This document shows, in pieces, positions 42,802 through 51,803 of a stretch of 64,000 nt of DNA. The stretch comes from Citrobacter arsenatis (GTDB lineage: Bacteria > Pseudomonadota > Gammaproteobacteria > Enterobacterales > Enterobacteriaceae), in assembly GCF_004353845.1 (NCBI RefSeq), contig NZ_CP037864.1:868001-932000 (forward strand), in the 5' to 3' direction. Numbering within the stretch: position 1 is the first letter of the stretch; each line of letters opens with the position of its first letter. The notes under the pieces were generated by a model that was not told the origin of the DNA, did no database searches, and worked only from the letters and a program-made list of their open reading frames with translations. The translations under genes were made by a program, and so were the position numbers.

Positions 42802-45342
42802 ATGGCGGGGAATGACCGCGAGCCAATTGGACGTAAAGGGAAACCATCGCGTCCGGTGAAACAAAAGGTGAGCCGTCGTCAACTCAGAGATGAAGAGTAT
42901 GACGACGATTATGATGATGACGACTATGAGGATGAAGAACCGATGCCGCGTAAGGGTAAGGGCAAAGGGCGTAAGCCTCGTGGTAAGCGCGGCTGGTTCT
43001 GGCTGCTGGTAAAACTGTCGATTGTCTTTTTGGTGCTGATCGCCATTTACGGCGTGTATCTGGACCAAAAAATCCGTAGCCGTATTGATGGCAAAGTCTG
43101 GCAGCTTCCTGCGGCGGTGTATGGTCGTATGGTTAACCTTGAGCCAGAAATGCCGATCGGCAAGAACGAGATGGTGAAGCTGCTGGAGGCTACGCAGTAT
43201 CGTCAGGTGACGAAGATGACGCGTCCGGGCGAATTTACCGTGCAGGCGAAAAGCATCGAGATGATCCGCCGCCCGTTTGACTTCCCGGACAGCAAAGAAG
43301 GGCAGGTGCGCGCGCGTTTGACCTTTGACGGCGATCATCTGGACACTATCGAGAATATGGATAACAACCGCCAGTTCGGTTTCTTCCGTCTCGATCCGCG
43401 TTTGATCACCATGCTTTCTTCGCCGAACGGCGAGCAGCGTCTGTTTGTCCCGCGTAGCGGCTTCCCGGACTTGCTGGTGGATACGCTGCTGGCGACTGAA
43501 GACCGTCACTTCTATGAGCATGATGGCGTTAGCCTCTACTCTATTGGTCGTGCGGTGCTTGCCAACCTGACGGCGGGTCGCACGGTGCAGGGGGCCAGTA
43601 CGCTGACTCAGCAGTTGGTGAAAAACCTGTTCCTGTCCAGCGAGCGTTCTTACTGGCGTAAGGCCAACGAAGCTTACATGGCGCTGCTGATGGATGCGCG
43701 TTACAGCAAAGATCGCATCCTTGAGCTGTACATGAACGAAGTCTATCTCGGTCAAAGCGGCGACAACGAAATTCGCGGCTTCCCGCTGGCTAGCCTCTAT
43801 TATTTTGGTCGTCCGGTGGAAGAGCTGAGTCTCGACCAGCAGGCGCTGCTGGTGGGGATGGTTAAAGGGGCGTCGATTTATAACCCGTGGCGTAACCCGA
43901 AGCTGGCGCTGGAGCGTCGTAACCTGGTTCTGCGTTTGCTGCAGCAGCAGCAGATTATCGACCAGGATCTGTATGACATGCTGAGCGCACGTCCGTTAGG
44001 CGTACAGCCGCGTGGTGGGGTGATTTCGCCGCAGCCAGCCTTTATGCAGATGGTGCGTCAGGAGCTACAGGCGAAGCTGGGCGATAAAGTTAAAGATCTC
44101 TCCGGCGTGAAGATTTTCACCACCTTTGATTCCGTGGCGCAGGACGCCGCAGAAAAAGCGGCGGTGGAAGGCATTCCGGTGCTGAAGAAACAGCGTAAGC
44201 TGAGCGATCTGGAAACCGCGATTGTGGTGGTTGACCGCTTTAGCGGTGAAGTTCGCGCCATGGTCGGCGGAGCTGAACCGCAGTTTGCGGGCTATAACCG
44301 TGCAATGCAGGCGCGTCGTTCGATTGGTTCTCTGGCTAAGCCTGCGACCTATCTGACCGCGCTCAGCCAGCCGAAAATCTACCGCCTGAATACCTGGATT
44401 GCCGACGCGCCGATTGCGCTGCGTCAGCCGAACGGCCAGGTGTGGTCGCCGCAGAACGATGACCGTCGCTATAGCGAAAGCGGTAAAGTAATGCTGGTGG
44501 ATGCGTTAACGCGTTCAATGAACGTGCCAACGGTAAATCTGGGGATGGCGCTGGGCCTGCCTGCTGTAACCGATACCTGGTTGAAGCTGGGCGCGCCGAA
44601 AGATCAGCTTAACCCGGTTCCGGCCATGCTGCTGGGGGCGTTAAACCTGACGCCAATCGAAGTGGCGCAGGCGTTCCAGACTATCGCCAGCGGCGGGAAT
44701 CGTGCGCCGCTGTCGGCGCTGCGTTCGGTGATTGCTGAAGATGGTACGGTGTTGTATCAGAGCTTCCCGCAGGCCGAACGTGCCGTTCCGGCGCAGGCGG
44801 CGTATATGACGCTGTGGACCATGCAGCAGGTGGTTCAGCGTGGTACGGGCCGCCAGCTTGGCGCGAAGTATCCGGGTCTGCATCTGGCAGGGAAAACAGG
44901 GACCACCAACAACAACGTGGATACCTGGTTTGCCGGGATCGACGGCAGCCAGGTGACCATCACTTGGGTGGGCCGTGATAACAACCAGCCAACCAAGCTA
45001 TACGGTGCCAGCGGCGCGATGTCGATTTATCAGCGTTATCTGGCGAACCAAACGCCGACCCCGTTGGTGCTGACGCCACCGGAGGATGTGGTGGATATGG
45101 GCGTAGACTACGACGGCAACTTCGTTTGTAGCGGCGGGATGCGCACGCTTCCGGTATGGACCACCGACCCGGATTCACTGTGTCAGCAGGGAGAGATGCA
45201 GCAGCAGTCGGGTAATCCGTTCGATCAATCTTCTCAACAGCCGCAGCAACAGCAGCCTCAACAGCAGCAACCGCCGCAGCAGGAGAAGAAGGACGGTGAT
45301 GGCGTGGCCGGTTGGATCAAAGAGATGTTTGGCGGTAACTAA
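42802..45342 (+). CDS. mrcB: MrcB, penicillin-binding protein 1B
   Basis: A bifunctional class A PBP of 846 residues: glycosyltransferase and transpeptidase of the divisome/elongasome, activated by LpoB. ATG at 42802 follows GGAG. An acidic and basic cytoplasmic tail (runs of Asp, then GKGKGRKPRGKRG) precedes the membrane helix at about 64-86. GT51 motif LATEDRHFYEH and SLAKP, KTGT transpeptidase motifs are intact. M48 in EEPMPRKGK matches the internal start of the E. coli gamma form. The C-terminal 40 residues are Gln-rich. Confidence 0.97.
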   Translation: MAGNDREPIGRKGKPSRPVKQKVSRRQLRDEEYDDDYDDDDYEDEEPMPRKGKGKGRKPRGKRGWFWLLVKLSIVFLVLIAIYGVYLDQKIRSRIDGKVWQLPAAVYGRMVNLEPEMPIGKNEMVKLLEATQYRQVTKMTRPGEFTVQAKSIEMIRRPFDFPDSKEGQVRARLTFDGDHLDTIENMDNNRQFGFFRLDPRLITMLSSPNGEQRLFVPRSGFPDLLVDTLLATEDRHFYEHDGVSLYSIGRAVLANLTAGRTVQGASTLTQQLVKNLFLSSERSYWRKANEAYMALLMDARYSKDRILELYMNEVYLGQSGDNEIRGFPLASLYYFGRPVEELSLDQQALLVGMVKGASIYNPWRNPKLALERRNLVLRLLQQQQIIDQDLYDMLSARPLGVQPRGGVISPQPAFMQMVRQELQAKLGDKVKDLSGVKIFTTFDSVAQDAAEKAAVEGIPVLKKQRKLSDLETAIVVVDRFSGEVRAMVGGAEPQFAGYNRAMQARRSIGSLAKPATYLTALSQPKIYRLNTWIADAPIALRQPNGQVWSPQNDDRRYSESGKVMLVDALTRSMNVPTVNLGMALGLPAVTDTWLKLGAPKDQLNPVPAMLLGALNLTPIEVAQAFQTIASGGNRAPLSALRSVIAEDGTVLYQSFPQAERAVPAQAAYMTLWTMQQVVQRGTGRQLGAKYPGLHLAGKTGTTNNNVDTWFAGIDGSQVTITWVGRDNNQPTKLYGASGAMSIYQRYLANQTPTPLVLTPPEDVVDMGVDYDGNFVCSGGMRTLPVWTTDPDSLCQQGEMQQQSGNPFDQSSQQPQQQQPQQQQPPQQEKKDGDGVAGWIKEMFGGN

Positions 45343-45351
45343 CGCCTGCTT

Positions 45352-45382
45352 AAAAACCCGCTCCGGCGGGTTTTTCTTTTTT
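45352..45382 (+). terminator. Terminator of mrcB
   Basis: The stem AAAAACCCGC with GCGGGTTTTT (45352-45361 with 45366-45375, loop TCCG) is followed by CTTTTTT. Confidence 0.92.
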
Positions 45383-45411
45383 GCGCTATCTATATAGTTT
45401 TAGTTTGCCTT

Positions 45412-45462
45412 GCCTGATGGCGCTGCGCTTATCAGGCCTACGGAATGAAGGCAGCCATCCGG
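45412..45462. repeat. REP and degenerate partner between mrcB and fhuA
   Basis: 45412-45441 (GCCTGATGGCGC, then CTTATCAGGCCTAC) is a REP of the TGATG/ATCA variant. GGCAGCCATCCGG at 45450-45462 is a decayed inverted partner. Confidence 0.75.
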
Positions 45463-45597
45463 TACATTATTCGTTAAAACATTTCAGCCTAATTTATTAA
45501 CCCTTTCTTTTCATCTGGTTATTTCTTAACCCCTCAGTTTTAGTAGGGGCGCGTATTGCTTGCTATCTCGCCAGAGTTTCGAATATCATGCTGCCGT

Positions 45598-45628
45598 TAT
45601 AATAATAATTCTCGTTTACGTTATCATT
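45598..45628 (+). promoter_or_regulatory. fhuA promoter with overlapping Fur-type site
   Basis: TATAAT at 45598-45603 is a consensus -10 hexamer. AT-rich Fur-like repeats AATAATAATT and CGTTATCATT surround it, about 22-50 bases before the fhuA start. The layout matches the Fur-repressed fhuA promoter of E. coli as I recall it, so the operon should be induced by iron limitation. Confidence 0.7.
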
Positions 45629-45650
45629 CACTTTCATCAGAGAAATACCA

Positions 45651-47900
45651 ATGGCGCGTCTTAAAACTGCTCAGCCAAGTTCATCACTGCGTAAAATCGC
45701 AGTAGTGGTAGCCACAGCGGTTAGCGGCATGTCTGTCTATGCACAGGCGGCGGTTGACCCGAAAGAAGAAACCATCACCGTAACTGCAGCACCTGCTCCG
45801 CAGGAAAGCGCATGGGGGCCAGCGGCAACCATCGCTGCACGACAGTCTGCCACGGCGACCAAAACAGATACCCCTATTCAGAAAGTTCCGCAGTCTATTT
45901 CAGTGGTCACCGCCGAAGAGATGGCGTTGCATCAGCCGAAATCGGTTAAAGAAGCACTCAGCTACACCCCTGGCGTTGCCGTGGGTACGCGTGGTGCGTC
46001 TAATACCTATGACTACCTGATTATTCGCGGATTTGCCGCCGACGGCCAAAGTCAGAATAACTATCTGAATGGTCTGAAGATGCAGGGCAACTTCTACAAC
46101 GATGCGGTTATCGACCCTTATATGCTTGAGCGCGCCGAAGTGATGCGCGGTCCGGTTTCCGTTCTGTACGGAAAGAGCAACCCAGGTGGGTTGTTGAATA
46201 TGGTCAGCAAGCGTCCGACAACGGAACCGCTGAAAGAAGTTCAGTTCAAAATGGGCACTGACAGCCTGTTCCAGACCGGTTTTGACTTCAGCGACGCGCT
46301 GGATGACGACGGCGTGTTCTCATACCGCTTGACCGGCCTGGCGCGTTCCGCGAATGCGCAGCAGCAGGGCGCAGAAGAACAACGTTATGCTATCGCGCCA
46401 TCTTTCACATGGCGTCCGGATGATAAGACAAACTTCACCTTCCTCTCCTACTTCCAGAACGAGCCGGAAACCGGTTATTACGGCTGGTTGCCGAAAGAGG
46501 GGACCGTGTCCAAACTGCCAAACGGTTCGCGTCTGCCGACCGATTTCAACGAAGGTGCAAACAACAATACCTATTCTCGTAACGAGAAGATGGTGGGTTA
46601 CAGCTTCGACCACGAATTTAACGACACCTTTACCGTGCGTCAGAACCTGCGTTATGCGCAAAACAAGGTTTCGCAGAATAGCGTGTATGGCTACGGTATG
46701 TGCTCCGATCCGCTCTATACCAAGGATCCGGCTAACAGTCCTTGCGCCAGCATCCCCCAGTCCGATTGGGATCACACGCTGACTCGTCAGTACGTTGACG
46801 ATAATGAAAAATTACAGAACTTTGCTGTTGATACCCAGTTGCAGAGCAAATTCGCTACCGGTTCCCTGGATCACACATTGCTGACCGGCGTTGACTATAT
46901 GCGTATGCGTAACGATATCAACTCCTGGTTTGGTTGGGCTGGTTCTGTACCGCCATCAGATATCTATAACCTTGACCGTAGCGACTTTGATTTCGGGGCG
47001 CATACTGGACCGGGTGCTGCCTACCGTGTTCTGAATAAACAGGAACAAACGGGCCTGTACGCTCAGGATCAGATGCAGTGGGATAAGGTACTGGTCACTC
47101 TGGGCGGTCGTTACGATTGGGCTAAGCAGGACTCACTGAACCGTGTTTCTGGCGCGCTGGACTCCCGTGATGACAGACAGTTCACCTGGCGTGGCGGTGT
47201 TAACTACCTGTTCGACAACGGTGTGACCCCGTATTTCAGCTACAGCGAATCGTTTGAACCTAGTTCTCAGGTCGGGGAAAGCGGCAATATCTTTGCGCCA
47301 TCTAAAGGTAAGCAGTACGAAGCGGGTGTGAAGTACGTACCGAGCGATCGTCCGATCGTGATCACCGGTGCTGTTTACCAGTTAACCAAAACCAACAACC
47401 TGATGGCCGACCCGAACGGATCGTTCTGGTCAGTTGAAGGCGGCGAAATTCGTTCACGTGGTGTGGAAATCGAAGCGAAAGCGGCGCTGTCAGCCAGCGT
47501 CAACGTGGTCGGTTCTTATACCTATACCGATGCGGAATACACCACCGACACCAACTACAAAGGCAACACGCCTGCCCAGGTGCCAAAACATATGGCATCA
47601 CTGTGGGGAGATTACACCCTCTATGATGGCGCGCTTTCCGGGCTGACGTTGGGTACGGGGGTTCGTTATACTAGTTCGAGCTATGGCGATCCGGCAAACT
47701 CCTTCAAAGTGGGAAGCTACACGCTGGTAGATGCGTTAGTACGATACGATCTGGCGCGTGTTGGTATGGCTGGTTCCAACGTGGCGCTGCACGTGAACAA
47801 CCTGTTTGACCGTGAATACGTCGCCAGCTGCTTCAATACTTATGGCTGCTTCTGGGGCGCGGAACGTCAGGTCGTTGCAACCGCAACCTTCCGTTTCTAA
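45651..47900 (+). CDS. fhuA: FhuA, TonB-dependent ferrichrome outer-membrane receptor
   Basis: A 749-residue receptor that imports ferrichrome and, in E. coli, is the receptor of phages T1, T5 and phi80 and colicin M. The signal peptide ends in AQA; the mature protein begins AVDPKEETITVTA, holding the TonB box. The plug domain (to about residue 190) has SISVVTAEEM and MRGPVSVLYG. The 22-strand barrel ends with the Phe motif ATATFRF. The L4 region with its two cysteines (near residues 350-365) differs strongly from E. coli FhuA. It heads fhuACDB. Confidence 0.97.
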   Translation: MARLKTAQPSSSLRKIAVVVATAVSGMSVYAQAAVDPKEETITVTAAPAPQESAWGPAATIAARQSATATKTDTPIQKVPQSISVVTAEEMALHQPKSVKEALSYTPGVAVGTRGASNTYDYLIIRGFAADGQSQNNYLNGLKMQGNFYNDAVIDPYMLERAEVMRGPVSVLYGKSNPGGLLNMVSKRPTTEPLKEVQFKMGTDSLFQTGFDFSDALDDDGVFSYRLTGLARSANAQQQGAEEQRYAIAPSFTWRPDDKTNFTFLSYFQNEPETGYYGWLPKEGTVSKLPNGSRLPTDFNEGANNNTYSRNEKMVGYSFDHEFNDTFTVRQNLRYAQNKVSQNSVYGYGMCSDPLYTKDPANSPCASIPQSDWDHTLTRQYVDDNEKLQNFAVDTQLQSKFATGSLDHTLLTGVDYMRMRNDINSWFGWAGSVPPSDIYNLDRSDFDFGAHTGPGAAYRVLNKQEQTGLYAQDQMQWDKVLVTLGGRYDWAKQDSLNRVSGALDSRDDRQFTWRGGVNYLFDNGVTPYFSYSESFEPSSQVGESGNIFAPSKGKQYEAGVKYVPSDRPIVITGAVYQLTKTNNLMADPNGSFWSVEGGEIRSRGVEIEAKAALSASVNVVGSYTYTDAEYTTDTNYKGNTPAQVPKHMASLWGDYTLYDGALSGLTLGTGVRYTSSSYGDPANSFKVGSYTLVDALVRYDLARVGMAGSNVALHVNNLFDREYVASCFNTYGCFWGAERQVVATATFRF

Positions 47901-47909
47901 TTTCTTTTT

Positions 47910-47933
47910 GGGCACGCTTTGCGTGCCCGTTTT
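47910..47933 (+). terminator. Stem-loop between fhuA and fhuC (partial terminator)
   Basis: GGGCACGC-TTT-GCGTGCCC (47910-47928) is followed by GTTTT. It lies between genes of one operon, so it probably attenuates transcription or protects the fhuA 3' end, giving more FhuA than FhuCDB. Confidence 0.7.
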
Positions 47934-47947
47934 ACAAGTTGGCTGCT

Positions 47948-48745
47948 ATGCAGGAAAACAGATCCCATCCCGACACCACTTTTGCGTTGCGTAATGTCTC
48001 CTTTCGTGTGCCTGGCCGCACGCTTTTGCATCCTCTCTCATTAACTTTTCCTGTGGGGAAAGTGACCGGTCTTATTGGTCATAACGGTTCCGGAAAATCG
48101 ACGTTATTGAAAATGCTGGGACGCCATCAGCCGCCGTCGGAAGGTGAAATCCTGCTCGACGAACAGCCGCTGGAGAACTGGAGCAGCAAAGCGTTTGCCC
48201 GCAAGGTCGCCTATCTGCCGCAGCAGTTGCCGCAGGCGGAAGGGATGACGGTGCGTGAACTGGTGGCGATTGGCCGCTATCCGTGGCACGGGGCGCTGGG
48301 ACGTTTTGGTGTTGCCGACAGAGAGAAAGTCGAAGAAGCGATTTCGCTGGTCGGCTTAAAACCGCTGGCCCATCGTCTGGTTGATAGCTTGTCCGGCGGA
48401 GAACGCCAACGCGCGTGGATTGCCATGCTGGTGGCGCAGGACAGCCGCTGCCTGCTGCTTGACGAACCGACCTCCGCGCTGGATATCGCTCATCAGGTTG
48501 ACGTGCTGGCGCTGGTGCATCGCTTAAGCCAGCAGCGCGGGCTGACGGTGATTGCGGTGCTGCACGATATCAACATGGCAGCCCGTTACTGCGATTACCT
48601 CGTTGCGCTGCGCGGCGGTGAAATGATATCCCAGGGAACGCCAGCTGAACTGATGCGCAGTGAAACGCTGGAACAGATTTACGGTATCCCGATGGGCATT
48701 TTGCCGCATCCGGCCGGTGCCGCACCCGTGAGTTTTGTCTATTAA
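47948..48745 (+). CDS. fhuC: FhuC, ferric hydroxamate ABC transporter ATPase
   Basis: A 265-residue ATPase energising FhuB. Walker A is GHNGSGKS near residue 43, the signature LSGGERQRAW near 148, Walker B CLLLDEPTSALD and the switch His in VLHDINMA. ATG at 47948 gives the E. coli length. The stop overlaps the fhuD start by one base (TAATG), showing translational coupling. Confidence 0.97.
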   Translation: MQENRSHPDTTFALRNVSFRVPGRTLLHPLSLTFPVGKVTGLIGHNGSGKSTLLKMLGRHQPPSEGEILLDEQPLENWSSKAFARKVAYLPQQLPQAEGMTVRELVAIGRYPWHGALGRFGVADREKVEEAISLVGLKPLAHRLVDSLSGGERQRAWIAMLVAQDSRCLLLDEPTSALDIAHQVDVLALVHRLSQQRGLTVIAVLHDINMAARYCDYLVALRGGEMISQGTPAELMRSETLEQIYGIPMGILPHPAGAAPVSFVY

Positions 48746-49635
48746 TGATTGAATTACATCATATTACCCGTCGGCGGCTGCTTACGGCGATGGCACTGTC
48801 TCCGCTACTGTGGCGGATGAATACGGCGCATGCTGGGGCGGTTGATCCACAGCGTATTGTGGCGCTGGAATGGTTGCCGGTTGAGCTGTTACTGGCGCTG
48901 GGTATTACGCCGTATGGCATTGCCGATATCCCTAACTACAAGCTGTGGGTTAATGAGCCTCCTCTCCCGGAGTCGGTGATTGACGTCGGGTTACGCACGG
49001 AACCCAATCTCGAACTGCTGACCGAAATGAAACCCTCGTTTCTGCTCTGGTCGGCAGGCTATGGTCCTTCTCCCGAAAAGCTGGCGCGGATTGCGCCTGG
49101 TCGGGGGTTTAATTTCAGCGACGGCAAAAAGCCGCTGGCCGTTGCACGACAATCGCTGCAGGAAATGGCGCAATTGTTCAATCTTCAAGCCTCTGCTGAA
49201 CGCCATCTGACCGAGTACGATCGTTTTATCGCCAGCCTGAAGCCGCGCTTTATTCAACGCGGCGCACGCCCTGTGCTTCTCACTTCCCTGCTTGATTCGC
49301 GACATATGCTGGTGTTTGGCCCAAACAGCCTGTTCCAGGAGGTGCTGGACGAATATGGGATCCCCAACGCCTGGCAGGGAGAGACTAACTTTTGGGGCAG
49401 TACCGCCGTGAGTATTGACCGTCTGGCTGCCTTTCAGGATGTCGATGTGTTGTGCTTTGACCACGGTAACGATAAAGAGATGGCGGCACTGATGTCCACG
49501 CCGTTGTGGCAGGCGATGCCGTTTGTCCGTAGCGGGCGTTTTCAGCGCGTGCCGGCCGTGTGGTTCTATGGCGCAACGCTATCGGCAATGCATTTTGCCC
49601 GAATTTTGGATAATGCGTTGGGAGGCAAAGCGTGA
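48745..49635 (+). CDS. fhuD: FhuD, periplasmic hydroxamate siderophore-binding protein
   Basis: A 296-residue class III binding protein that carries ferrichrome, aerobactin and coprogen to FhuB. The N-terminus has a twin-Arg-like sequence (RRRLLTAMALSPLLW) and ends in AHA, then the bilobal domain begins with DPQRIVALEWLPVELLLALG. The conserved long inter-lobe helix and FDHGNDKEMAALMSTPLWQ are seen. It overlaps fhuC and, by GTGA, fhuB. It is more diverged from E. coli than FhuA or FhuC. Confidence 0.96.
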   Translation: MIELHHITRRRLLTAMALSPLLWRMNTAHAGAVDPQRIVALEWLPVELLLALGITPYGIADIPNYKLWVNEPPLPESVIDVGLRTEPNLELLTEMKPSFLLWSAGYGPSPEKLARIAPGRGFNFSDGKKPLAVARQSLQEMAQLFNLQASAERHLTEYDRFIASLKPRFIQRGARPVLLTSLLDSRHMLVFGPNSLFQEVLDEYGIPNAWQGETNFWGSTAVSIDRLAAFQDVDVLCFDHGNDKEMAALMSTPLWQAMPFVRSGRFQRVPAVWFYGATLSAMHFARILDNALGGKA

Positions 49636-51689
49636 GCAGGAAACTTGAAGTGCCGGATAGCGTCGCGAAAAGCGCCTTATCCGACCTACGGTTTGGGCGC
49701 TTTGTAGGCCGGATAAGGCGAAGCCGCCATCCGGCGTTGCTGTTGTTGGTGCTGTTTGTTGCTGCCTGCTGGCTGACATGGGTTAACTTCTCCGTTGCGC
49801 TTCCGCGCAGCCAGTGGCAACAAGCTATCTGGTCACCAGATATCGATGCCATTAAACAGATGGTTTTCCACTATAGTCTGCTGCCGAGGCTGGCGATTTC
49901 GCTGCTGGTTGGCGCCGGGCTGGGGCTGGTCGGCGTATTGTTTCAGCAGGTGCTGCGTAACCCGCTGGCGGAGCCAACCACGTTGGGCGTTGCGACCGGT
50001 GCGCAGTTGGGCATTACGGTTACCACGCTGTGGGCAATTCCCGGTGCGCTGACCACGCAATTTGCGGCGCTGGCGGGAGCATGTGTCGTAGGGGCACTGG
50101 TGTTTGGCGTAGCCTGGGGTAAGCGTCTTTCCCCGGTAACGTTAATCCTGGCCGGGTTGGTGGTCAGCCTGTACTGCGGGGCGATTAACCAGTTGATGGT
50201 TATCTTCCATCACGATCAGCTGCAAAGCATGTTTTTATGGAGCAGCGGTACGCTAACGCAAACCGACTGGAGCGGCGTACAGCGCCTGTGGCCGCAGCTG
50301 CTGGGCGGCGTGATGCTGACTCTGCTGTTGTTGCGGCCAATGACGCTGATGGGGCTGGATGACGGTGTGGCGCGCAACCTCGGTTTGGCACTGTCGCTGG
50401 CGCGTCTGGCAGCCTTATCGCTGGCGATTGTTCTCAGCGCCTTGCTGGTTAATGCCGTAGGAATTATTGGCTTTATCGGCTTGTTTGCACCGCTGCTGGC
50501 GAAAATGCTCGGCGCGCGGCGTTTGCTGGCGCGTCTGATGCTTGCCCCGTTGATTGGCGCGTTAATCCTTTGGCTCTCTGACCAAATCATTCTGTGGCTG
50601 ACCCGCGTATGGATGGAAGTCTCCACTGGTTCAGTGACGGCGCTGATTGGTGCGCCATTACTGCTGTGGCTGTTGCCGCGCCTTCGCAGTATGAGCGCAC
50701 CGGATATGAATGCCAGCGACCGTATCGCCGCTGAGCGTCAGAATGTACTGATGTTTGCACTGGCGGGCGGAGTGCTCTTGCTGTTGACTCTGGTGGTGGC
50801 GCTGTCGTTTGGTCGCGATGCGCACGGCTGGACATGGGCCAGCGGCGCGATGCTGGATGAGCTGATGCCCTGGCGCTGGCCACGTATTCTGGCGGCGCTG
50901 ATTGCCGGGGTAATGCTGGCGGTAGCGGGCTGTATTATTCAGCGCCTGACCGGCAATCCAATGGCTAGCCCGGAAGTGCTGGGCATTAGTTCTGGTGCGG
51001 CATTTGGCGTAGTGCTGATGCTGTTTCTGGTCCCCGGCAATGCCTTCGGCTGGCTGCTGCCTGCCGGGAGCTTCGGGGCTGCGGTCACCTTGCTTATCAT
51101 TATGATTGCCGCCGGGCGCGGTGGTTTTTCGCCGCACCGTATGCTGCTGGCAGGGATGGCGCTCAGCACGGCGTTTACTATGCTGCTGATGATGCTGCAA
51201 GCCAGCGGCGATCCGCGTATGGCGGGAGTACTGACCTGGATCTCCGGCTCAACCTATAACGCGACGGGCGAACAGGTACTGCGCACCGGGATTGTGATGG
51301 TCATCCTGCTGGCGATGACCCCGCTGTGCCGTCGTTGGCTGACGATTTTACCGCTCGGCGGTGATACGGCGCGGGCTGTGGGGATGGCAATCACGCCGTC
51401 GCGTGTGGGGTTATTGCTGTTGGCGGCAGGGCTGACGGCGACAGCAACCATGACCATTGGACCGTTAAGCTTTGTCGGGTTGATGGCACCGCATATTGCT
51501 CGCATGATGGGGTTTCGTCGGGCGATGCCGCATATGCTGATTTCAGCGCTGGCGGGTGGCGTGCTTCTGGTCTTTGCTGACTGGTGCGGCAGAATGGTAC
51601 TGTTTCCGTATCAGATCCCGGCGGGGTTATTGTCGACGTTTATCGGCGCACCGTACTTTATCTATCTGCTAAGAAAGCAGAGTCGCTGA
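49632..51689 (+). CDS. fhuB: FhuB, ferric hydroxamate permease with a REP-encoded N-terminal extension
   Basis: The inner-membrane permease is a fusion of two BtuC-like halves of about ten helices each; both halves are intact (NPLAEPTTLGVATGAQLG and NPMASPEVLGISSGAAFG). GTG at 49632 overlaps the fhuD stop and has GGAGG 6 bases upstream. The product is 685 residues against 660 in E. coli. Residues 7-35 are encoded by an inverted REP pair (49651-49735) and replace a few residues before the first helix. The added stretch is basic (R20, R23, R27, R29, R30, R32), suiting the cytoplasmic side. No other ATG precedes the first helix. Confidence 0.95.
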   Translation: MSRKLEVPDSVAKSALSDLRFGRFVGRIRRSRHPALLLLVLFVAACWLTWVNFSVALPRSQWQQAIWSPDIDAIKQMVFHYSLLPRLAISLLVGAGLGLVGVLFQQVLRNPLAEPTTLGVATGAQLGITVTTLWAIPGALTTQFAALAGACVVGALVFGVAWGKRLSPVTLILAGLVVSLYCGAINQLMVIFHHDQLQSMFLWSSGTLTQTDWSGVQRLWPQLLGGVMLTLLLLRPMTLMGLDDGVARNLGLALSLARLAALSLAIVLSALLVNAVGIIGFIGLFAPLLAKMLGARRLLARLMLAPLIGALILWLSDQIILWLTRVWMEVSTGSVTALIGAPLLLWLLPRLRSMSAPDMNASDRIAAERQNVLMFALAGGVLLLLTLVVALSFGRDAHGWTWASGAMLDELMPWRWPRILAALIAGVMLAVAGCIIQRLTGNPMASPEVLGISSGAAFGVVLMLFLVPGNAFGWLLPAGSFGAAVTLLIIMIAAGRGGFSPHRMLLAGMALSTAFTMLLMMLQASGDPRMAGVLTWISGSTYNATGEQVLRTGIVMVILLAMTPLCRRWLTILPLGGDTARAVGMAITPSRVGLLLLAAGLTATATMTIGPLSFVGLMAPHIARMMGFRRAMPHMLISALAGGVLLVFADWCGRMVLFPYQIPAGLLSTFIGAPYFIYLLRKQSR
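49651..49735. repeat. BIME inside the fhuB coding sequence
   Basis: REP A at 49651-49689 (GCCGGATAGCG, then CGCCTTATCCGACCTAC) and REP B at 49704-49735 (GTAGGCCGGATAAGGCG, then CCGCCATCCGGC) are inverted, with 14 bases between. They start 19 bases after the fhuB GTG and keep the reading frame open. All other REPs in the window are intergenic. Confidence 0.95.
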
Positions 51690-51705
51690 GGCTGATTCTT
51701 TTCAT

Positions 51706-51782
51706 GTAGGCCGGATAAGACGCTTTGCGTCGCCATTCGGCAATAAAAAAGCCGGGTGGCGGCTTCGCCTTACCCGGCTTAC
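51706..51782. repeat. Two REPs between fhuB and hemL
   Basis: 51706-51741 (GTAGGCCGGATAAGACG, then CGCCATTCGGC) and 51751-51782 (GCCGGGTGGCGG, then GCCTTACCCGGCTTAC) form an inverted pair between the convergent genes. Confidence 0.9.
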
Positions 51783-51803
51783 ATTGTTTCTGAACGTTCT
51801 CTT

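Larger units (their letters stand above)
45343..45650. other. 308-base mrcB-fhuA intergenic region
   Basis: It contains the mrcB terminator (45352-45382), a REP with a degenerate partner (45412-45462) and the fhuA promoter with a Fur-type site (45598-45628). No gene is seen. Confidence 0.8.
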
